Shown: positions 9,705 to 18,713 of the stretch, piece after piece
How positions within the stretch are numbered: the first letter of the stretch is position 1
How the letters are laid out: the number at the start of each line of letters is the position of its first letter
Source of the DNA: DASUPK01 sp963804595
GTDB taxonomy: Bacteria > Actinomycetota > Thermoleophilia > Solirubrobacterales > 70-9
DNA length: 64,000 nucleotides
Direction: 5' to 3'
NCBI GenBank assembly: GCA_963804595.1
Contig: CAWDQZ010000004.1
Span: 124,001 to 188,000 of the forward strand
The notes under the pieces: model-generated
What the model saw: the letters and a program-made list of their open reading frames with translations, nothing else
Told to the model about the DNA's origin: nothing
Database searches by the model: none
Program-made: the position numbers and the translations under genes

Positions 9705-10160
9705 GTGACCTCGCAGCGAGACCCGTTCGCGGACTTCGCCCGGATGCGGCGGGAGATGGACGAGCTTCTGGGCGACTTCTGGGACCAGGCGGGGCCGCGC
9801 CAGCGCCGTCAGATCGCCGCCTTCGTTCCCCGAGTCGACGTCTACTACTGCGGCGAGGGGGGTCCCGAGAAGGCGATCGTCAAGGTCGAGTTGCCCGGGA
9901 TCGAGCTCGACGCGGTGAACCTCGAGGTGACTGGGCGGACCCTCGTGATCAGCGGCGAGCGGCCAGTCCGCGACACCGAGGGCCGGACCTACCAACAGGT
10001 CGAGCTCCCGTCCGGCCCCTTCCGGCGGGTGGTGGAGCTCTCGGTTGACGTCGACGCCGAGCGGGCTCAGGCCACCTACGAGGACGGGATCCTCCGGGTG
10101 GAGCTGCCGACCCGCGTCCCGAAGGCGGCCCGTCAGGTTCCGATCGAGCGGGCCGAATAG
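9705..10160 (+). CDS. Hsp20-family small heat-shock protein
   Basis: A 151-residue alpha-crystallin-type chaperone that holds unfolding proteins for refolding. The crystallin domain runs from about residue 40 to 140: RVDVYYCGEGG, KAIVKVELPGIELDAVNLEV, LVISGERPVRD, and the C-terminal strand YEDGILRVELPTR. The N-terminal arm (DPFADFARMRREMDELLGDFW) is the usual helical tail. I take GTG at 9705 (VTSQRDPFAD) as start because the longer frame from 9642 would run through the repeat element. It is followed after 31 bp by lon, so the two stress genes probably form an operon. I saw no HspR-type (CTTGAGT-N7-ACTCAAG) or CIRCE operator upstream. Confidence 0.92.
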   Translation: MTSQRDPFADFARMRREMDELLGDFWDQAGPRQRRQIAAFVPRVDVYYCGEGGPEKAIVKVELPGIELDAVNLEVTGRTLVISGERPVRDTEGRTYQQVELPSGPFRRVVELSVDVDAERAQATYEDGILRVELPTRVPKAARQVPIERAE

Positions 10161-10191
10161 CGAGCGGGCGCACGCGGAAGGGACACTGACG

Positions 10192-12651
10192 ATGGCGGAC
10201 GTCGAGACCCCTCAGCTGGAGGTCGTCGAGCTCCCCGACATCGAGGATGCCGTGCGGAGCGAGGAGCCGCTCCCCGATGCCCTGCCGATCCTCCCCCTCC
10301 GGGAGACCGTCACCTACCCGGACACACTGACCCCGCTGGCGGTCGGCCAGGAGCGGTCGATCAACCTTGTCAACGACGTCCTCTCCGGCAACCGGCTGCT
10401 GGCGATGGTCGCCTCGAAGGACCCCGAGCTCGACGCGCCCGGCCCGGGCGACCTCTACGGGGTCGGTGTCGCGGGGACCGTCGCGCGGATGATGAAGGTC
10501 CCGGACGGGACGCTGCGCATCCTCGTCCAGGGCGCGGAGCGGATCCGGATCACCGACTACGTCACCCAGCAGCCATACCTCGTAGCGCGTATCGAGCCGA
10601 TGCCCGACGAGGTCGAGCCCTCCACCGAGCTCGAGGCGCTGACCCGCAACGTACAGACCACCTTCACCCAGATCATCGAGGCGATCCCCTACCTGCCCGA
10701 GGAGCTGCAGCTCGCCGTCGCCAACCTCGACGACCCTTCCGCGCTCTCGCACCTGATCGCGGGCGCCCTGCGGATCTCCACCGAGGAGAAGCAGGAGCTG
10801 CTCGAGACCGTCGACGTCACCCGCCGGCTCCGCCGCCTCTCCGAGATCCTCACCCGCGAGCTGGAGGTCGTTCAGCTCGGCTCCAAGATCCAGTCGCAGG
10901 TCGAGTCGGAGATCGACAAGGGCCAGCGCGAGTACTTCCTCCGTCAGCAGCTCAAGGCGATCCAGGAGGAGCTCGGCGAAGGCGACGAGCAGCAGGCCGA
11001 GATCAACGAGCTGCGCGAGCGAATCGAGGAGGCCGGGCTCCCGGAGGACGCCCTGAAGGCGGCCGAGCGCGAGCTCTCACGGCTGGAGAAGCTGCCGCCG
11101 GTCGCCGCCGAGTACGGCGTCATCCGCACCTACCTCGAGTGGCTGGTCGACCTGCCCTGGTCCAAGGTGACCGAGGACAACCTCGACATTCAGCACGCCC
11201 GGGAGGTGCTCGACGAGGACCACTACGACCTCGAGGAGGTGAAGGACCGCATCCTCGAGTACCTCGCGGTCCGCAAGCTCAACCCGGACTCGCCTGGGCC
11301 GATTCTCTGCTTCGTCGGCCCGCCCGGGGTGGGGAAGACCAGCCTCGGCCGCTCGATCGCCCGGGCGCTGGGACGTGAGTTCGAGCGCATCTCCGTCGGA
11401 GGCGTCCGCGACGAGGCGGAGATCCGCGGCCACCGCCGGACCTACATCGGCGCGCTCCCCGGCACGATCATCCGCGCCCTCCGCGATGCCGGCACCCGCA
11501 ATCCGGTCTTCATGATCGACGAGATCGACAAGATGGGCGCCGACTTCCGCGGCGATCCCTCCAGCGCGATGCTCGAGGTGCTCGACCCGGCGCAGAACTC
11601 GACCTTCCGCGACCACTACCTCGACCTGCCGTTCGACCTCTCGGAGGTGCTCTTCATCGCTACGGCGAACATCCTCGACACGATTCCGTCGCCGCTCCAG
11701 GACCGGATGGAGGTCATCAACCTCGCCGGCTACACGGTCGACGAGAAGCTGCAGATCGCCCGGAAGTACCTGGTGCCGCGCCAGCTCCGCGCCAACGGGC
11801 TGAAGGGCTCGCAGATCGAGATCTCCGACTCCGCGCTGAAGGCGATCATCGAGGAGTACACGCGCGAGGCGGGCGTCCGCAACCTGGAGCGCCAGATCGG
11901 CACGATCTGCCGCAAGGTTGCCCGCCAGGTCGCGGAGGGCAGCGCCAAGGGAAAGGTGCGGGTCTCCGCGAAGCGGGCACGCGAGTTGCTCGGCAGGCGA
12001 CGCTTCTTCTCCGAGACCCGGCGCCGGACGAAGGACCCCGGCGTCGCCACGGGCCTCGCCTGGACGCCGGTGGGCGGCGAGGTTCTCTTCGTCGAGGCGA
12101 GCGCGGTGGGCGGCTCGGGCAAGCTGACGATCACAGGCCAGCTGGGCGAGGTGATGAGGGAGTCCGCCCAGGCGGCGCTCTCCTGGGTGCGGGCCCACTC
12201 GAACGAGATCAACCCCGGGCTGGCCGATGACTGGTTCGCCAAGCACGACATCCACGTCCACGTCCCCGCCGGCGCGGTGCCGAAGGACGGGCCCTCGGCC
12301 GGCGTGGCGATGGCGACTGCGCTCGCCTCACTGATCTCGAGCCGGCCCGTGCGCAACGACGTCGCCATGACCGGCGAGATCACCCTCACCGGACAGGTCC
12401 TGCCGATCGGCGGTCTGAAGGAGAAGTCGCTGGCCGCCCAGCGGGCGGGGATCAAGGAGGTGATCGTCCCGGACCGCAACGAGGGCGACGTGGAGGAGAT
12501 CTCCGAGCAGGAGCGCGAGGGTCTCGAATTCGTCTACGCCGACGATATCGGCGATGTGCTGAGGGTTGCCTTGGAGCCCGATGGACATCGGTCCAGGCGC
12601 TCCCGGGATGCAACGCCGCCGAGATCGGCTGCGAAAGCGCGGAGCGGGTAG
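10192..12651 (+). CDS. lon: Lon ATP-dependent protease (copy 1)
   Basis: A full-length 819-residue LonA protease that degrades misfolded and regulatory proteins in the cytoplasm. Domains in order: N-terminal substrate-binding region (LPILPLRETVTYPDTLTPL), helical linker (EYFLRQQLKAIQEELGEGD), AAA+ ATPase with Walker A GPPGVGKTSLG and Walker B VFMIDEIDKM, and a C-terminal Ser-Lys protease with KDGPSAGVAM (Ser about 702) and GGLKEK (Lys about 743). ATG at 10192 is preceded by GGAAGGGA, a good ribosome-binding site; the upstream in-frame codons overlap hsp20 and are not needed. A second Lon lies 0.8 kb downstream on the other strand and is only distantly similar, so this is not a recent tandem copy. 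Confidence 0.97.
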   Translation: MADVETPQLEVVELPDIEDAVRSEEPLPDALPILPLRETVTYPDTLTPLAVGQERSINLVNDVLSGNRLLAMVASKDPELDAPGPGDLYGVGVAGTVARMMKVPDGTLRILVQGAERIRITDYVTQQPYLVARIEPMPDEVEPSTELEALTRNVQTTFTQIIEAIPYLPEELQLAVANLDDPSALSHLIAGALRISTEEKQELLETVDVTRRLRRLSEILTRELEVVQLGSKIQSQVESEIDKGQREYFLRQQLKAIQEELGEGDEQQAEINELRERIEEAGLPEDALKAAERELSRLEKLPPVAAEYGVIRTYLEWLVDLPWSKVTEDNLDIQHAREVLDEDHYDLEEVKDRILEYLAVRKLNPDSPGPILCFVGPPGVGKTSLGRSIARALGREFERISVGGVRDEAEIRGHRRTYIGALPGTIIRALRDAGTRNPVFMIDEIDKMGADFRGDPSSAMLEVLDPAQNSTFRDHYLDLPFDLSEVLFIATANILDTIPSPLQDRMEVINLAGYTVDEKLQIARKYLVPRQLRANGLKGSQIEISDSALKAIIEEYTREAGVRNLERQIGTICRKVARQVAEGSAKGKVRVSAKRARELLGRRRFFSETRRRTKDPGVATGLAWTPVGGEVLFVEASAVGGSGKLTITGQLGEVMRESAQAALSWVRAHSNEINPGLADDWFAKHDIHVHVPAGAVPKDGPSAGVAMATALASLISSRPVRNDVAMTGEITLTGQVLPIGGLKEKSLAAQRAGIKEVIVPDRNEGDVEEISEQEREGLEFVYADDIGDVLRVALEPDGHRSRRSRDATPPRSAAKARSG

Positions 12652-12689
12652 AGTCTCCCTGCACCCTGGAAAACGATCTGAGGAGACGC

Positions 12690-13139
12690 ATGGGGGCACA
12701 AAGCAGAAGCGCGAAGGCCGGAGACGCCGCAAGGTCCGTCGCGGACAACCCCTACGTGCGGCGGCTGATCGAGGACGCGGAGCTTCGCGAGAACATCCGC
12801 GTCGCGTTCGAGGCCGCGAAGGGCGCGTACGCGCGCATGTCGAACGGCAAGGGGCCCGCGAAGGCCCTGATGGACGACAAGAAGGTCCAGCGCGATCTGC
12901 GCCAGGCGGCCGAGTCTCTGAGGGATGCTTCACAGCAGCTGCGCGGCAAGAGGACTGGCCGCCGGTTCGGGCTCGGAAAGGCCCTGCTCGTGGCGATCCT
13001 CGGCGCCGCCCTCGTCCTGATTCTCAGCGAGGACGCGCGCAAGATGGTGCTGGACAAGCTGTTCGGCGCGGAGGAGGAGTTCGAGTACACCTCGACCACC
13101 ACCCCGGCGCCGGATACCGAGACGGTTCCAAGCGCCTGA
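12690..13139 (+). CDS. Small membrane protein with one C-terminal TM segment, unknown function
   Basis: A 149-residue protein. Residues 1-95 are charged and helical (DNPYVRRLIEDAELRENIRV, KKVQRDLRQAAESLRDASQQ). One hydrophobic span follows (LGKALLVAILGAALVLILSED, about 103-123), then an acidic helix and a Thr/Pro-rich tail ending at the Val-Pro-Ser-Ala terminus. Topology is probably cytoplasmic N-terminus with a single anchor. It begins 38 bp after lon, so it may be read from the same transcript, and it ends before a strong hairpin terminator at 13161. I recognise no named domain. It may be a small actinobacterial membrane-stress protein, but that is only guessed from position. Confidence 0.75.
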   Translation: MGAQSRSAKAGDAARSVADNPYVRRLIEDAELRENIRVAFEAAKGAYARMSNGKGPAKALMDDKKVQRDLRQAAESLRDASQQLRGKRTGRRFGLGKALLVAILGAALVLILSEDARKMVLDKLFGAEEEFEYTSTTTPAPDTETVPSA

Positions 13140-13160
13140 CGGCGCCAGTCACCGGCTTTG

Positions 13161-13185
13161 AAAAGGGCGCCAGCGGCGCCCTTTT
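13161..13185. terminator. Bidirectional rho-independent terminator
   Basis: AAAAGGGCGCC (13161-13171) pairs perfectly with GGCGCCCTTTT (13175-13185) around an AGC loop. The 11-bp stem carries A and T tracts at its ends, so it can terminate in both directions. It sits between the membrane-protein gene and the convergent HxlR gene. Confidence 0.9.
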
Positions 13186-13193
13186 CTTTGCTC

Positions 13194-13511
13194 TCAGCGG
13201 TTCTGAAGCAGGCCGCTGACCGCCGAGGCGAGCCGCTTGCCCTTGGCCGTCAGCCTGTACTCGGCATGTGGCGGGCGGCCGGGGATGAGCTCCCGCTCGA
13301 CGATCCCGGCGCCCTCGAGGTGCTCGAGCCGGTCCGAGAGCGTCGTCGGCGAGATCCCGGGGAGGGACTGGCGGAACTCGTTGAAGCGGACAGCGCCGCT
13401 GGAGCAGGCGTAGATCGTGCCCAGCGTCCAGCGGCGCTCCAACAGCTCCGCGACGGTGCGGAGCTCGGAGGGAACCGGTGAGCAGCTACGACACCGCGGC
13501 GACATCCGCAC
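13194..13511 (-). CDS. HxlR-type winged-helix transcriptional regulator
   Basis: A 105-residue regulator with the HxlR/MarR-like winged helix: VAELLERRWTLGTIYACSSG, VRFNEFRQSLPGISPTTLSDR, and the wing LEGAGIVERELIPGRPPHAEY followed by LTAKGKRLASAV. HxlR proteins often sense aldehydes or redox change, and the N-terminal CRSC here could be a thiol sensor, though this is inference. The start is ATG at 13511 (or 13505), overlapping the last 20-26 bases of the upstream lon copy 2 in a different frame. The two genes are on the same strand and are probably translationally coupled. It shares a terminator with the lon-1 operon. Confidence 0.88.
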   Translation of the reverse strand: MRMSPRCRSCSPVPSELRTVAELLERRWTLGTIYACSSGAVRFNEFRQSLPGISPTTLSDRLEHLEGAGIVERELIPGRPPHAEYRLTAKGKRLASAVSGLLQNR

Positions 13512-15789
13512 CCTGTCCAGCCGGCTCCAGGGCGAGGTCGAGGACCTCGCCGATGCTCATCACCGGATGGAAGGTCATCTGCTCGCGAACCTCCTCCGGG
13601 ACGTCATCGAGGTCGCCTCGGTTTCGCTCCGGCAGGATCACCTCGGTCAGCCCTGCGGCGTACGCCGCGAGGACCTTCTGCTTGAGGCCGCCGATCGGCA
13701 GCACCCGGCCCTGGAGGGTGACCTCTCCGGTCATCCCGACCGTGTGCTTCACCGGGCGCCCGCTGAGCAGTGAGGCGAGTGCGGTGGTCATGGCGGTTCC
13801 GGCGCTCGGCCCGTCCTTCGGGATCGCTCCCGCGGGGACGTGGACGTGGAACTCGCGCTTGAAGGCGTCCGAGTCGATGCCGAGCTCGTCGGCGTGGGCG
13901 CTGACGTAGGAGAGCGCGATCCGCGCCGACTCCTTCATCACGTCGCCCAGCTGACCGGTCAGCACCAGGCCCTTGTCGCCCTCGGTGCCGGTCGCCTCGA
14001 TGAAGAGGACGTCGCCGCCGGCACCGGTGACCGCCAATCCGGTTGAGACACCGGGGATCGCGGTCCGTTCGACGGACTCCTGGAAGAAGCGCTGGCGTCC
14101 GAGCGCATCGGTCACCGCGTCGGTGTCGATGACGACCGGCGCCTCCGCCTCACCCGAGGCGATCCTGGTCGCCGCGCGGCGGAGCACCTTGCCGAGCTCG
14201 CGCTCGAGCTGCCGCACGCCCGCCTCGCGGGTGTACTCAGTGATCACCTTGCGCAGGATCGCGTCCGAGGCCTCGACCTCCTCCTCATGGAGACCGTTCC
14301 TCTTCACCTGTCGCGGCCAGAGGTAGCCGCGCGCGATGGCCAGCTTCTCCTCGGTGGTGTACCCGTCGAAGCTGATCACCTCCATGCGGTCGAGCAGCGG
14401 GGCGGGGATCGTGTCGAGGATGTTCGCGGTGGCCAGGAAGACGACCTCCGAGAGGTCCACCTCGACGTCGAGGTAGTGGTCGCGGAAGGAGTGGTTCTGC
14501 GCCGGGTCGAGGACCTCTAGCAGGGCCGCCGAGGGATCGCCTCGCCAGTCCGCTCCGACCTTGTCGACCTCGTCGAGCAGGATCACCGGGTTCATGGTCT
14601 TGGCGTCGCGCAGCGCCCGGACGATCCGGCCCGGAAGGGCGCCGATGTAGGTCCGGCGGTGTCCGCGGATCTCGGCCTCGTCGTGGATGCCGCCCAGGGA
14701 CAGGCGCACGAACTCGCGCCCGAGCGAACGGGCGACTGACTCGCCGATCGAGGTCTTGCCGGTGCCCGGAGGCCCGACCAGCGTCAGGATCGCGCCGCTG
14801 GCGCGGCTGTCGTCCTCGACGTCGCGCTCCTTGCGCAGCTTCTGCACCGCGATGAACTCGGTGATGCGCCGCTTCACGTCCTCGAGGCCGGCGTGGTCCT
14901 CGTCGAGAACCTCGCGCGTGTGCTTCGGGTCGAGCCGCTCCTCGGAGCGCTTCGACCACGGCACCGCCAGCAGCCAGTCGAGGTAGCTGCGGATCATGGA
15001 TGACTCGGGCGACTGCTCGCCCTGGCGCTCGAGCCGCCGGAGCTCGCGCTCGGCCTGCTCGGCGACCGCCTCGGGCATCTCCGCCTCGGCGATCTTGCGC
15101 TCGTACTCGGCGATCAGGTCCTCATCATCGTCGCCGAGCTCCTTGCGGATCGACTCCATCTGCTTGCGCAGGAAGTACTCGCGCTGCTGCTTCTGCGCGC
15201 CAGACTCGACGTCGTCGCGGATCTTGCGGCGAACCTGGAGCTCGGCCAGGCGCTCGCGCTGCATCTCGATCGCGAGCTCGAGGCGGGCCTTGACGTCGAC
15301 GGCCTCGATCAGCTTGAGCTTCTGGTCGCGGGTGAGATCCGGGCTGTAGCCCGTGGTGTCCGCCAGCGCTCCCGGCTCCTCGATGGAGCGCAGGAACATG
15401 CCGACGCGCTCATCGGCGCCCCGCAGCTCGAGGATCTCCTCGACCACGGCGCGGTACTCCTGCATCAGCTCAGTGGTCTGCTCGTCCTGGGGATGGCCGT
15501 CATGGATCTCCTGGACGTCGACGCGCAGCTGCTCGCTGCCGTCGGGCTCGGCCGCCCCGGCCAGGCCTCGGTGGAGGCCGACGACGGTGGCGACGTGGGC
15601 GCCGCCGGGCAGCTCGCCGCGCTCGATCACCTCTGCAACCACGCCGATACGGCCAAACTCGCCGTTCTGGCGCGGGAGGAGGAAGACGCGGTCCTCATCA
15701 CCGGTGTCGACCGTCAGGGTCGCGGTGATCGAGGGGAAGACAATCGCTTCGTCGAGTGGAATCAGAAGAAGGCTCATGGGCAAGTCCAA
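13486..15789 (-). CDS. lon: Lon ATP-dependent protease (copy 2)
   Basis: A 767-residue LonA protease, about 50 residues shorter than its neighbour because of a compact N-terminal domain (SLLLIPLDEAIVFPSITATL). The linker (EYFLRKQMESIRKELGDDD), Walker A GPPGTGKTSIG, Walker B VILLDEVDKVGADW, and the protease motifs KDGPSAGTAM (Ser about 662) and GGLKQK (Lys about 703) are all present, so it should be active. ATG at 15789 or the ATG four codons on are equally plausible starts. It points away from lon-1 and is followed by an overlapping HxlR regulator. Two divergent Lons in one genome suggests functional specialisation, such as one heat-induced with hsp20 and one controlled with HxlR (inference). 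Confidence 0.95.
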   Translation of the reverse strand: MDLPMSLLLIPLDEAIVFPSITATLTVDTGDEDRVFLLPRQNGEFGRIGVVAEVIERGELPGGAHVATVVGLHRGLAGAAEPDGSEQLRVDVQEIHDGHPQDEQTTELMQEYRAVVEEILELRGADERVGMFLRSIEEPGALADTTGYSPDLTRDQKLKLIEAVDVKARLELAIEMQRERLAELQVRRKIRDDVESGAQKQQREYFLRKQMESIRKELGDDDEDLIAEYERKIAEAEMPEAVAEQAERELRRLERQGEQSPESSMIRSYLDWLLAVPWSKRSEERLDPKHTREVLDEDHAGLEDVKRRITEFIAVQKLRKERDVEDDSRASGAILTLVGPPGTGKTSIGESVARSLGREFVRLSLGGIHDEAEIRGHRRTYIGALPGRIVRALRDAKTMNPVILLDEVDKVGADWRGDPSAALLEVLDPAQNHSFRDHYLDVEVDLSEVVFLATANILDTIPAPLLDRMEVISFDGYTTEEKLAIARGYLWPRQVKRNGLHEEEVEASDAILRKVITEYTREAGVRQLERELGKVLRRAATRIASGEAEAPVVIDTDAVTDALGRQRFFQESVERTAIPGVSTGLAVTGAGGDVLFIEATGTEGDKGLVLTGQLGDVMKESARIALSYVSAHADELGIDSDAFKREFHVHVPAGAIPKDGPSAGTAMTTALASLLSGRPVKHTVGMTGEVTLQGRVLPIGGLKQKVLAAYAAGLTEVILPERNRGDLDDVPEEVREQMTFHPVMSIGEVLDLALEPAGQGADVAAVS

Positions 15790-15834
15790 TTTCTGTAGTT
15801 GGTACAGAGAGAGGATAGCCGATGATATTCCCCG

Positions 15835-16581
15835 GTGAGCGACGCCGGTTCGCGCCTGGGTGACCTACTCTCCCCGCCCATGGCGAGCGTCCACATCCTG
15901 TTGCCGGCGCAGCGTTACGTCTTCGCGGTCTCAAATGGCGAGGCGGAGGCGGCCACGATCGACAGCTCGGCCGAGGGGTTCGAGCGCTACAAGGCGCTGC
16001 AGGAAGGAGGCCGGACGGCCGGGATGGTCGCCTTCCCGAACTCCCTGTTGATCCGCGGCGAGCGCGACTATCTCGTCGACCCCGGCCTGATCATGCAGGG
16101 CGCCCCCGTCATCGGCGCCCTGGGGGAGCTCGGCGTCGAGCCGCACGAGATCAAGGACGTGATCCTCACCCATCTTCACTTCGACCACGCCGAGGGGCTC
16201 GCGGGGTGGCCGATGCGGCGCACCTACGTGCACAGGCTGGAGACCGAGGCGCCGTACGCCCAGATCCTCTCGGGGGTCCTGGAGATGGCGAACCTCGAGG
16301 TCCTGGAGGGGGAGGAGGGGGAGATCGAGCCGGGGCTGCGCTGGATCCGCACGCCCGGCCACTCGGACGGCCTGATCTCGCTGCTCGTGGACACCGACGA
16401 CGGCCTCGTCGTGGTCGCCTCCGACTGCGTCGGGCCGCTCCCGGAGTACTTCGACCGGATGGACCTGCCCGAGGACTTCGGCCCCGAGCGCGAGCAGCTG
16501 CTCGAGCAGTGGAAGCGGATCCGCGACCTCGATCCGGCCGTCGTCATTCCCGGGCACAACCCGCCCGTCAAGCTGCGCTGA
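15835..16581 (+). CDS. MBL-fold hydrolase (lactonase-like)
   Basis: A 248-residue metallo-beta-lactamase-fold enzyme. The dinuclear zinc site is marked by ILTHLHFDHAEGLAGW, then RTPGHSDGLISLLV, VVASDCVGPL and VIPGHNPPVKL at the C-terminus. This HxHxDH arrangement with a late Asp and His is typical of the AHL-lactonase-like (AttM/AiiB) branch, so a lactone or ester substrate is possible but unproven. Start is GTG at 15835; the ATG at 15880 (MASVHILLPAQRY) fits the usual family N-terminus better and could be the true start. The gene diverges from lon-2 by 45 bp and is followed by a TetR gene on the same strand. Confidence 0.82.
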   Translation: MSDAGSRLGDLLSPPMASVHILLPAQRYVFAVSNGEAEAATIDSSAEGFERYKALQEGGRTAGMVAFPNSLLIRGERDYLVDPGLIMQGAPVIGALGELGVEPHEIKDVILTHLHFDHAEGLAGWPMRRTYVHRLETEAPYAQILSGVLEMANLEVLEGEEGEIEPGLRWIRTPGHSDGLISLLVDTDDGLVVVASDCVGPLPEYFDRMDLPEDFGPEREQLLEQWKRIRDLDPAVVIPGHNPPVKLR

Positions 16582-16634
16582 ACCGCTCCGCGCGAGCCAG
16601 CTGTCCAGCCAGCCAAGGCCGTAAGGTTCGGGCC

Positions 16635-17237
16635 GTGGAGGCGACCAAGACACGTGAGCTGAGCGGGGACAAGGCTCAGCGGATCGTCGAGGCGATGCGC
16701 TCGAGCGTCGCGCGCCGGGGAATCTCCGGCTCGACCTTCGAGCACGTCGCGCGCGAGGCCGGCGTCAGCCGCGGGCTCCTCCACTACTACTTCGGCACCA
16801 AGGAGGCGCTGCTGGTCGAGGTCGTCCGGCGCGACACCGAGCACAGGATCGCCCGACTCGATCAACCGCTCGGGGAGGCGCAGTCCGTCGACGAGCTCCT
16901 CGAGGTCCTGGTCGCCGACCTTCAGGACTCCATCCAGAACGACCCCGGCTTCTGGGTGCTCCTGTTCGACCTCTTCACCGCCGGGCGCCGGAACCCGGAG
17001 ATCCAGCGCGAGGTCGGGGAGCTCTTCAACCGGACGCGAGACCACGTCGCCGAGATCCTCAGCGCCAAGCAGGCCGAGGGCGTGATCTCGCCTCGCCTCG
17101 ACGTCAACGCCGTCGTCGCCCTCCTCTTCGCGATGGCCGACGGGATCGCGCTGCAGGTGCTCTCAGATCCGGAGCGGGACCACACCGGCGTGATCGAGGC
17201 CGGGACCCAGGCCGCGCGTCACATTCTCGCCGGCTAG
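16635..17237 (+). CDS. TetR-family transcriptional regulator
   Basis: A 200-residue TetR repressor. The N-terminal helix-turn-helix is RRGISGSTFEHVAREAGVSR with recognition helix GLLHYYFGTKEALL (residues 30-65). The C-terminal domain fits the TetR_C fold (NDPGFWVLLFDLFTAGRRNP, VVALLFAMADGIALQVL). The GTG start at 16635 is chosen because the frame upstream is only a shadow of the MBL gene; no clear Shine-Dalgarno precedes it. It is followed after 9 bp by a hotdog-fold gene, so it may share a transcript and regulate acyl-CoA metabolism (inference). I found no palindromic operator in the short gap upstream. Confidence 0.9.
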   Translation: MEATKTRELSGDKAQRIVEAMRSSVARRGISGSTFEHVAREAGVSRGLLHYYFGTKEALLVEVVRRDTEHRIARLDQPLGEAQSVDELLEVLVADLQDSIQNDPGFWVLLFDLFTAGRRNPEIQREVGELFNRTRDHVAEILSAKQAEGVISPRLDVNAVVALLFAMADGIALQVLSDPERDHTGVIEAGTQAARHILAG

Positions 17238-17246
17238 GTCGGCTAG

Positions 17247-18344
17247 TTGATCTGGCAGGAGCCAGCCAAGGGCGGCTACCCCGACCGCTCATTCCTCGCG
17301 CTGCCGGGGATCGAGCGCATGGGGGCGGGACGGCGCGGCCTGATCCCGTACTCGCCGATGGGCTACCTGACGGAGCTCGAGATGACCGAGGGCTCGCGGG
17401 GACACTCGACCTTCACGATGCCGGCCTCGCCGTGGTTCGCGAACTCCTCCGGCCTGATCTCCGGCGGCGTTCTCGCCCTGATCGGCGACGCCGCGCTCGG
17501 GTCGGTCGTTCACTCCGATGTCGGACCGGGGCAGGGGATGACGACGGCCGAGCTCTCGATGTCGTTTCTCCGCCCGGTCGTGCCGAAGCCGGGCGCTGCG
17601 GTCACCGGGTCCGGCCAGCTGATCCATCGCGGTCGCTCGCTGGGGATCTCGGAGGCCTTCCTGTTCGACGACGAGGACCAGCTGATCTCGCACGGCACGA
17701 CTCGCTGCACAGTCTTCCCGCCGGTCGACCCGCTCCCTGATCCCCCGGGGGGACGCACGGTCGTCGAGATGCCGGAACCCGGAAGCGATCCGCGAGACCC
17801 CCTGCGGCGCGAGGTCGAGGGCGAGACGATCCCGCAGGAGGTCTTCGAGCGGCGCAGCGGCCTCGAGATCCTCCGGGACGTGATCGCCGGCGAGCTTCCC
17901 CGGCCGCCGATCTACCACCTCACCGGCCTGCGCCTGGTCGAGGCGGGGGAGGCGGAGACCGTGGTGGTCCTGCCCTGCAGCAAGTGGCTCTCGACCTCCG
18001 CCGGGACGATCCAGGGCGGTTTCACCGCCATGCTCGCCGAGAGCGCCATGACCTCTGCCGCCTTCAGCACCGCTCCGGCCGACACCGCCGTCGCCACCCT
18101 GGACTTCAAGGTCAACTATCTCCGGCCGGTGTTCCCCGACGGCAACGAGATGACGGCCCGGGCGCGCATCCTGCACCGCGGCCGGACCCTCGTCGTCGCG
18201 GCTGCCGAGCTGACGAACGCCGAGGGCAAGCAGGTCGCTCTCGCCACCGGCTCCTCGATGTACCTACCCGGTCGCCCGGCGAACCTCGTCGGCGTCGAGC
18301 TCGGCTCCGATTCGTCCGACCCCGAGGACGATCCAGGCGCGTAG
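17247..18344 (+). CDS. Double-hotdog (PaaI-type thioesterase-like) protein
   Basis: A 365-residue protein with two tandem hotdog domains. Domain 1 (about residues 40-165) has the PaaI-type core SGLISGGVLALIGDAALGSV and TAELSMSFLRPVVPKPGAAV. Domain 2 (about 225-340) repeats it as GTIQGGFTAMLAESAMTSAA and VATLDFKVNYLRPVFPDG. PaaI-like enzymes hydrolyse acyl-CoA thioesters; the tandem arrangement makes an internal pseudodimer, as in eukaryotic-type double hotdogs. The frame starts at TTG 17247. An internal ATG would delete part of domain 1, so a non-ATG start is likely. It follows the TetR gene by 9 bp, suggesting an acyl-CoA-responsive unit. The substrate cannot be assigned. Confidence 0.85.
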   Translation: MIWQEPAKGGYPDRSFLALPGIERMGAGRRGLIPYSPMGYLTELEMTEGSRGHSTFTMPASPWFANSSGLISGGVLALIGDAALGSVVHSDVGPGQGMTTAELSMSFLRPVVPKPGAAVTGSGQLIHRGRSLGISEAFLFDDEDQLISHGTTRCTVFPPVDPLPDPPGGRTVVEMPEPGSDPRDPLRREVEGETIPQEVFERRSGLEILRDVIAGELPRPPIYHLTGLRLVEAGEAETVVVLPCSKWLSTSAGTIQGGFTAMLAESAMTSAAFSTAPADTAVATLDFKVNYLRPVFPDGNEMTARARILHRGRTLVVAAAELTNAEGKQVALATGSSMYLPGRPANLVGVELGSDSSDPEDDPGA

Positions 18345-18353
18345 CATCGGGCT

Positions 18354-18713
18354 GTGGGCCTTTTCGGGTTCCTGAGGAAGAACGACGAGCGGGCGATGCC
18401 CGAGCCCGGAACGCCGGAGTTCGAGCAGACCGTCGCCGGCAGCGCGATCCCCGACGATCAGAGTGTCTCCATGGGCGAGCCGGGGTGGGCGCAACCCGGG
18501 TCGTCGCAGACCCTCGACCTGCGCGGCACCGGGAAGCGCGAGGAGATCAAGGAGGTGCTGCGCGAGCACGGCATCGACCCTGATCAGAAGGGTCAGACGA
18601 TCGATGCATCCGAGGTCCCCGGCCTGCGGGGGGCCCTGCTCAAGGCGTTGTTCCGCGGTGTCCCGAACTCGGGCGGAATCGGCGAGGGGATCCCGGACAA
18701 GCGGGACGACTGA
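18354..18713 (+). CDS. Small conserved-looking acidic protein, unknown function
   Basis: A 119-residue protein, GTG start at 18354, 9 bp after the double-hotdog gene and so likely in the same transcript. It opens MGLFGFLRKNDE, a short amphipathic leader, and is otherwise polar with no transmembrane segment. The C-terminal half (REEIKEVLREHGIDPDQKGQ, then EVPGLRGALLKALFRG) looks like two or three helices with a possible membrane-surface face. I recognise no named domain. It ends 1 bp before the stop of the convergent diiron/SCP2 gene. Coding use of GC-rich third positions supports a real gene. Confidence 0.6.
   Translation: MGLFGFLRKNDERAMPEPGTPEFEQTVAGSAIPDDQSVSMGEPGWAQPGSSQTLDLRGTGKREEIKEVLREHGIDPDQKGQTIDASEVPGLRGALLKALFRGVPNSGGIGEGIPDKRDD

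Noticed and set aside
9550..9710. HspR or CIRCE operator for the hsp20-lon operon
   Set aside because: I looked for CTTGAGT-N7-ACTCAAG and the CIRCE inverted repeat and found neither; the gap is taken up by the dispersed repeat.
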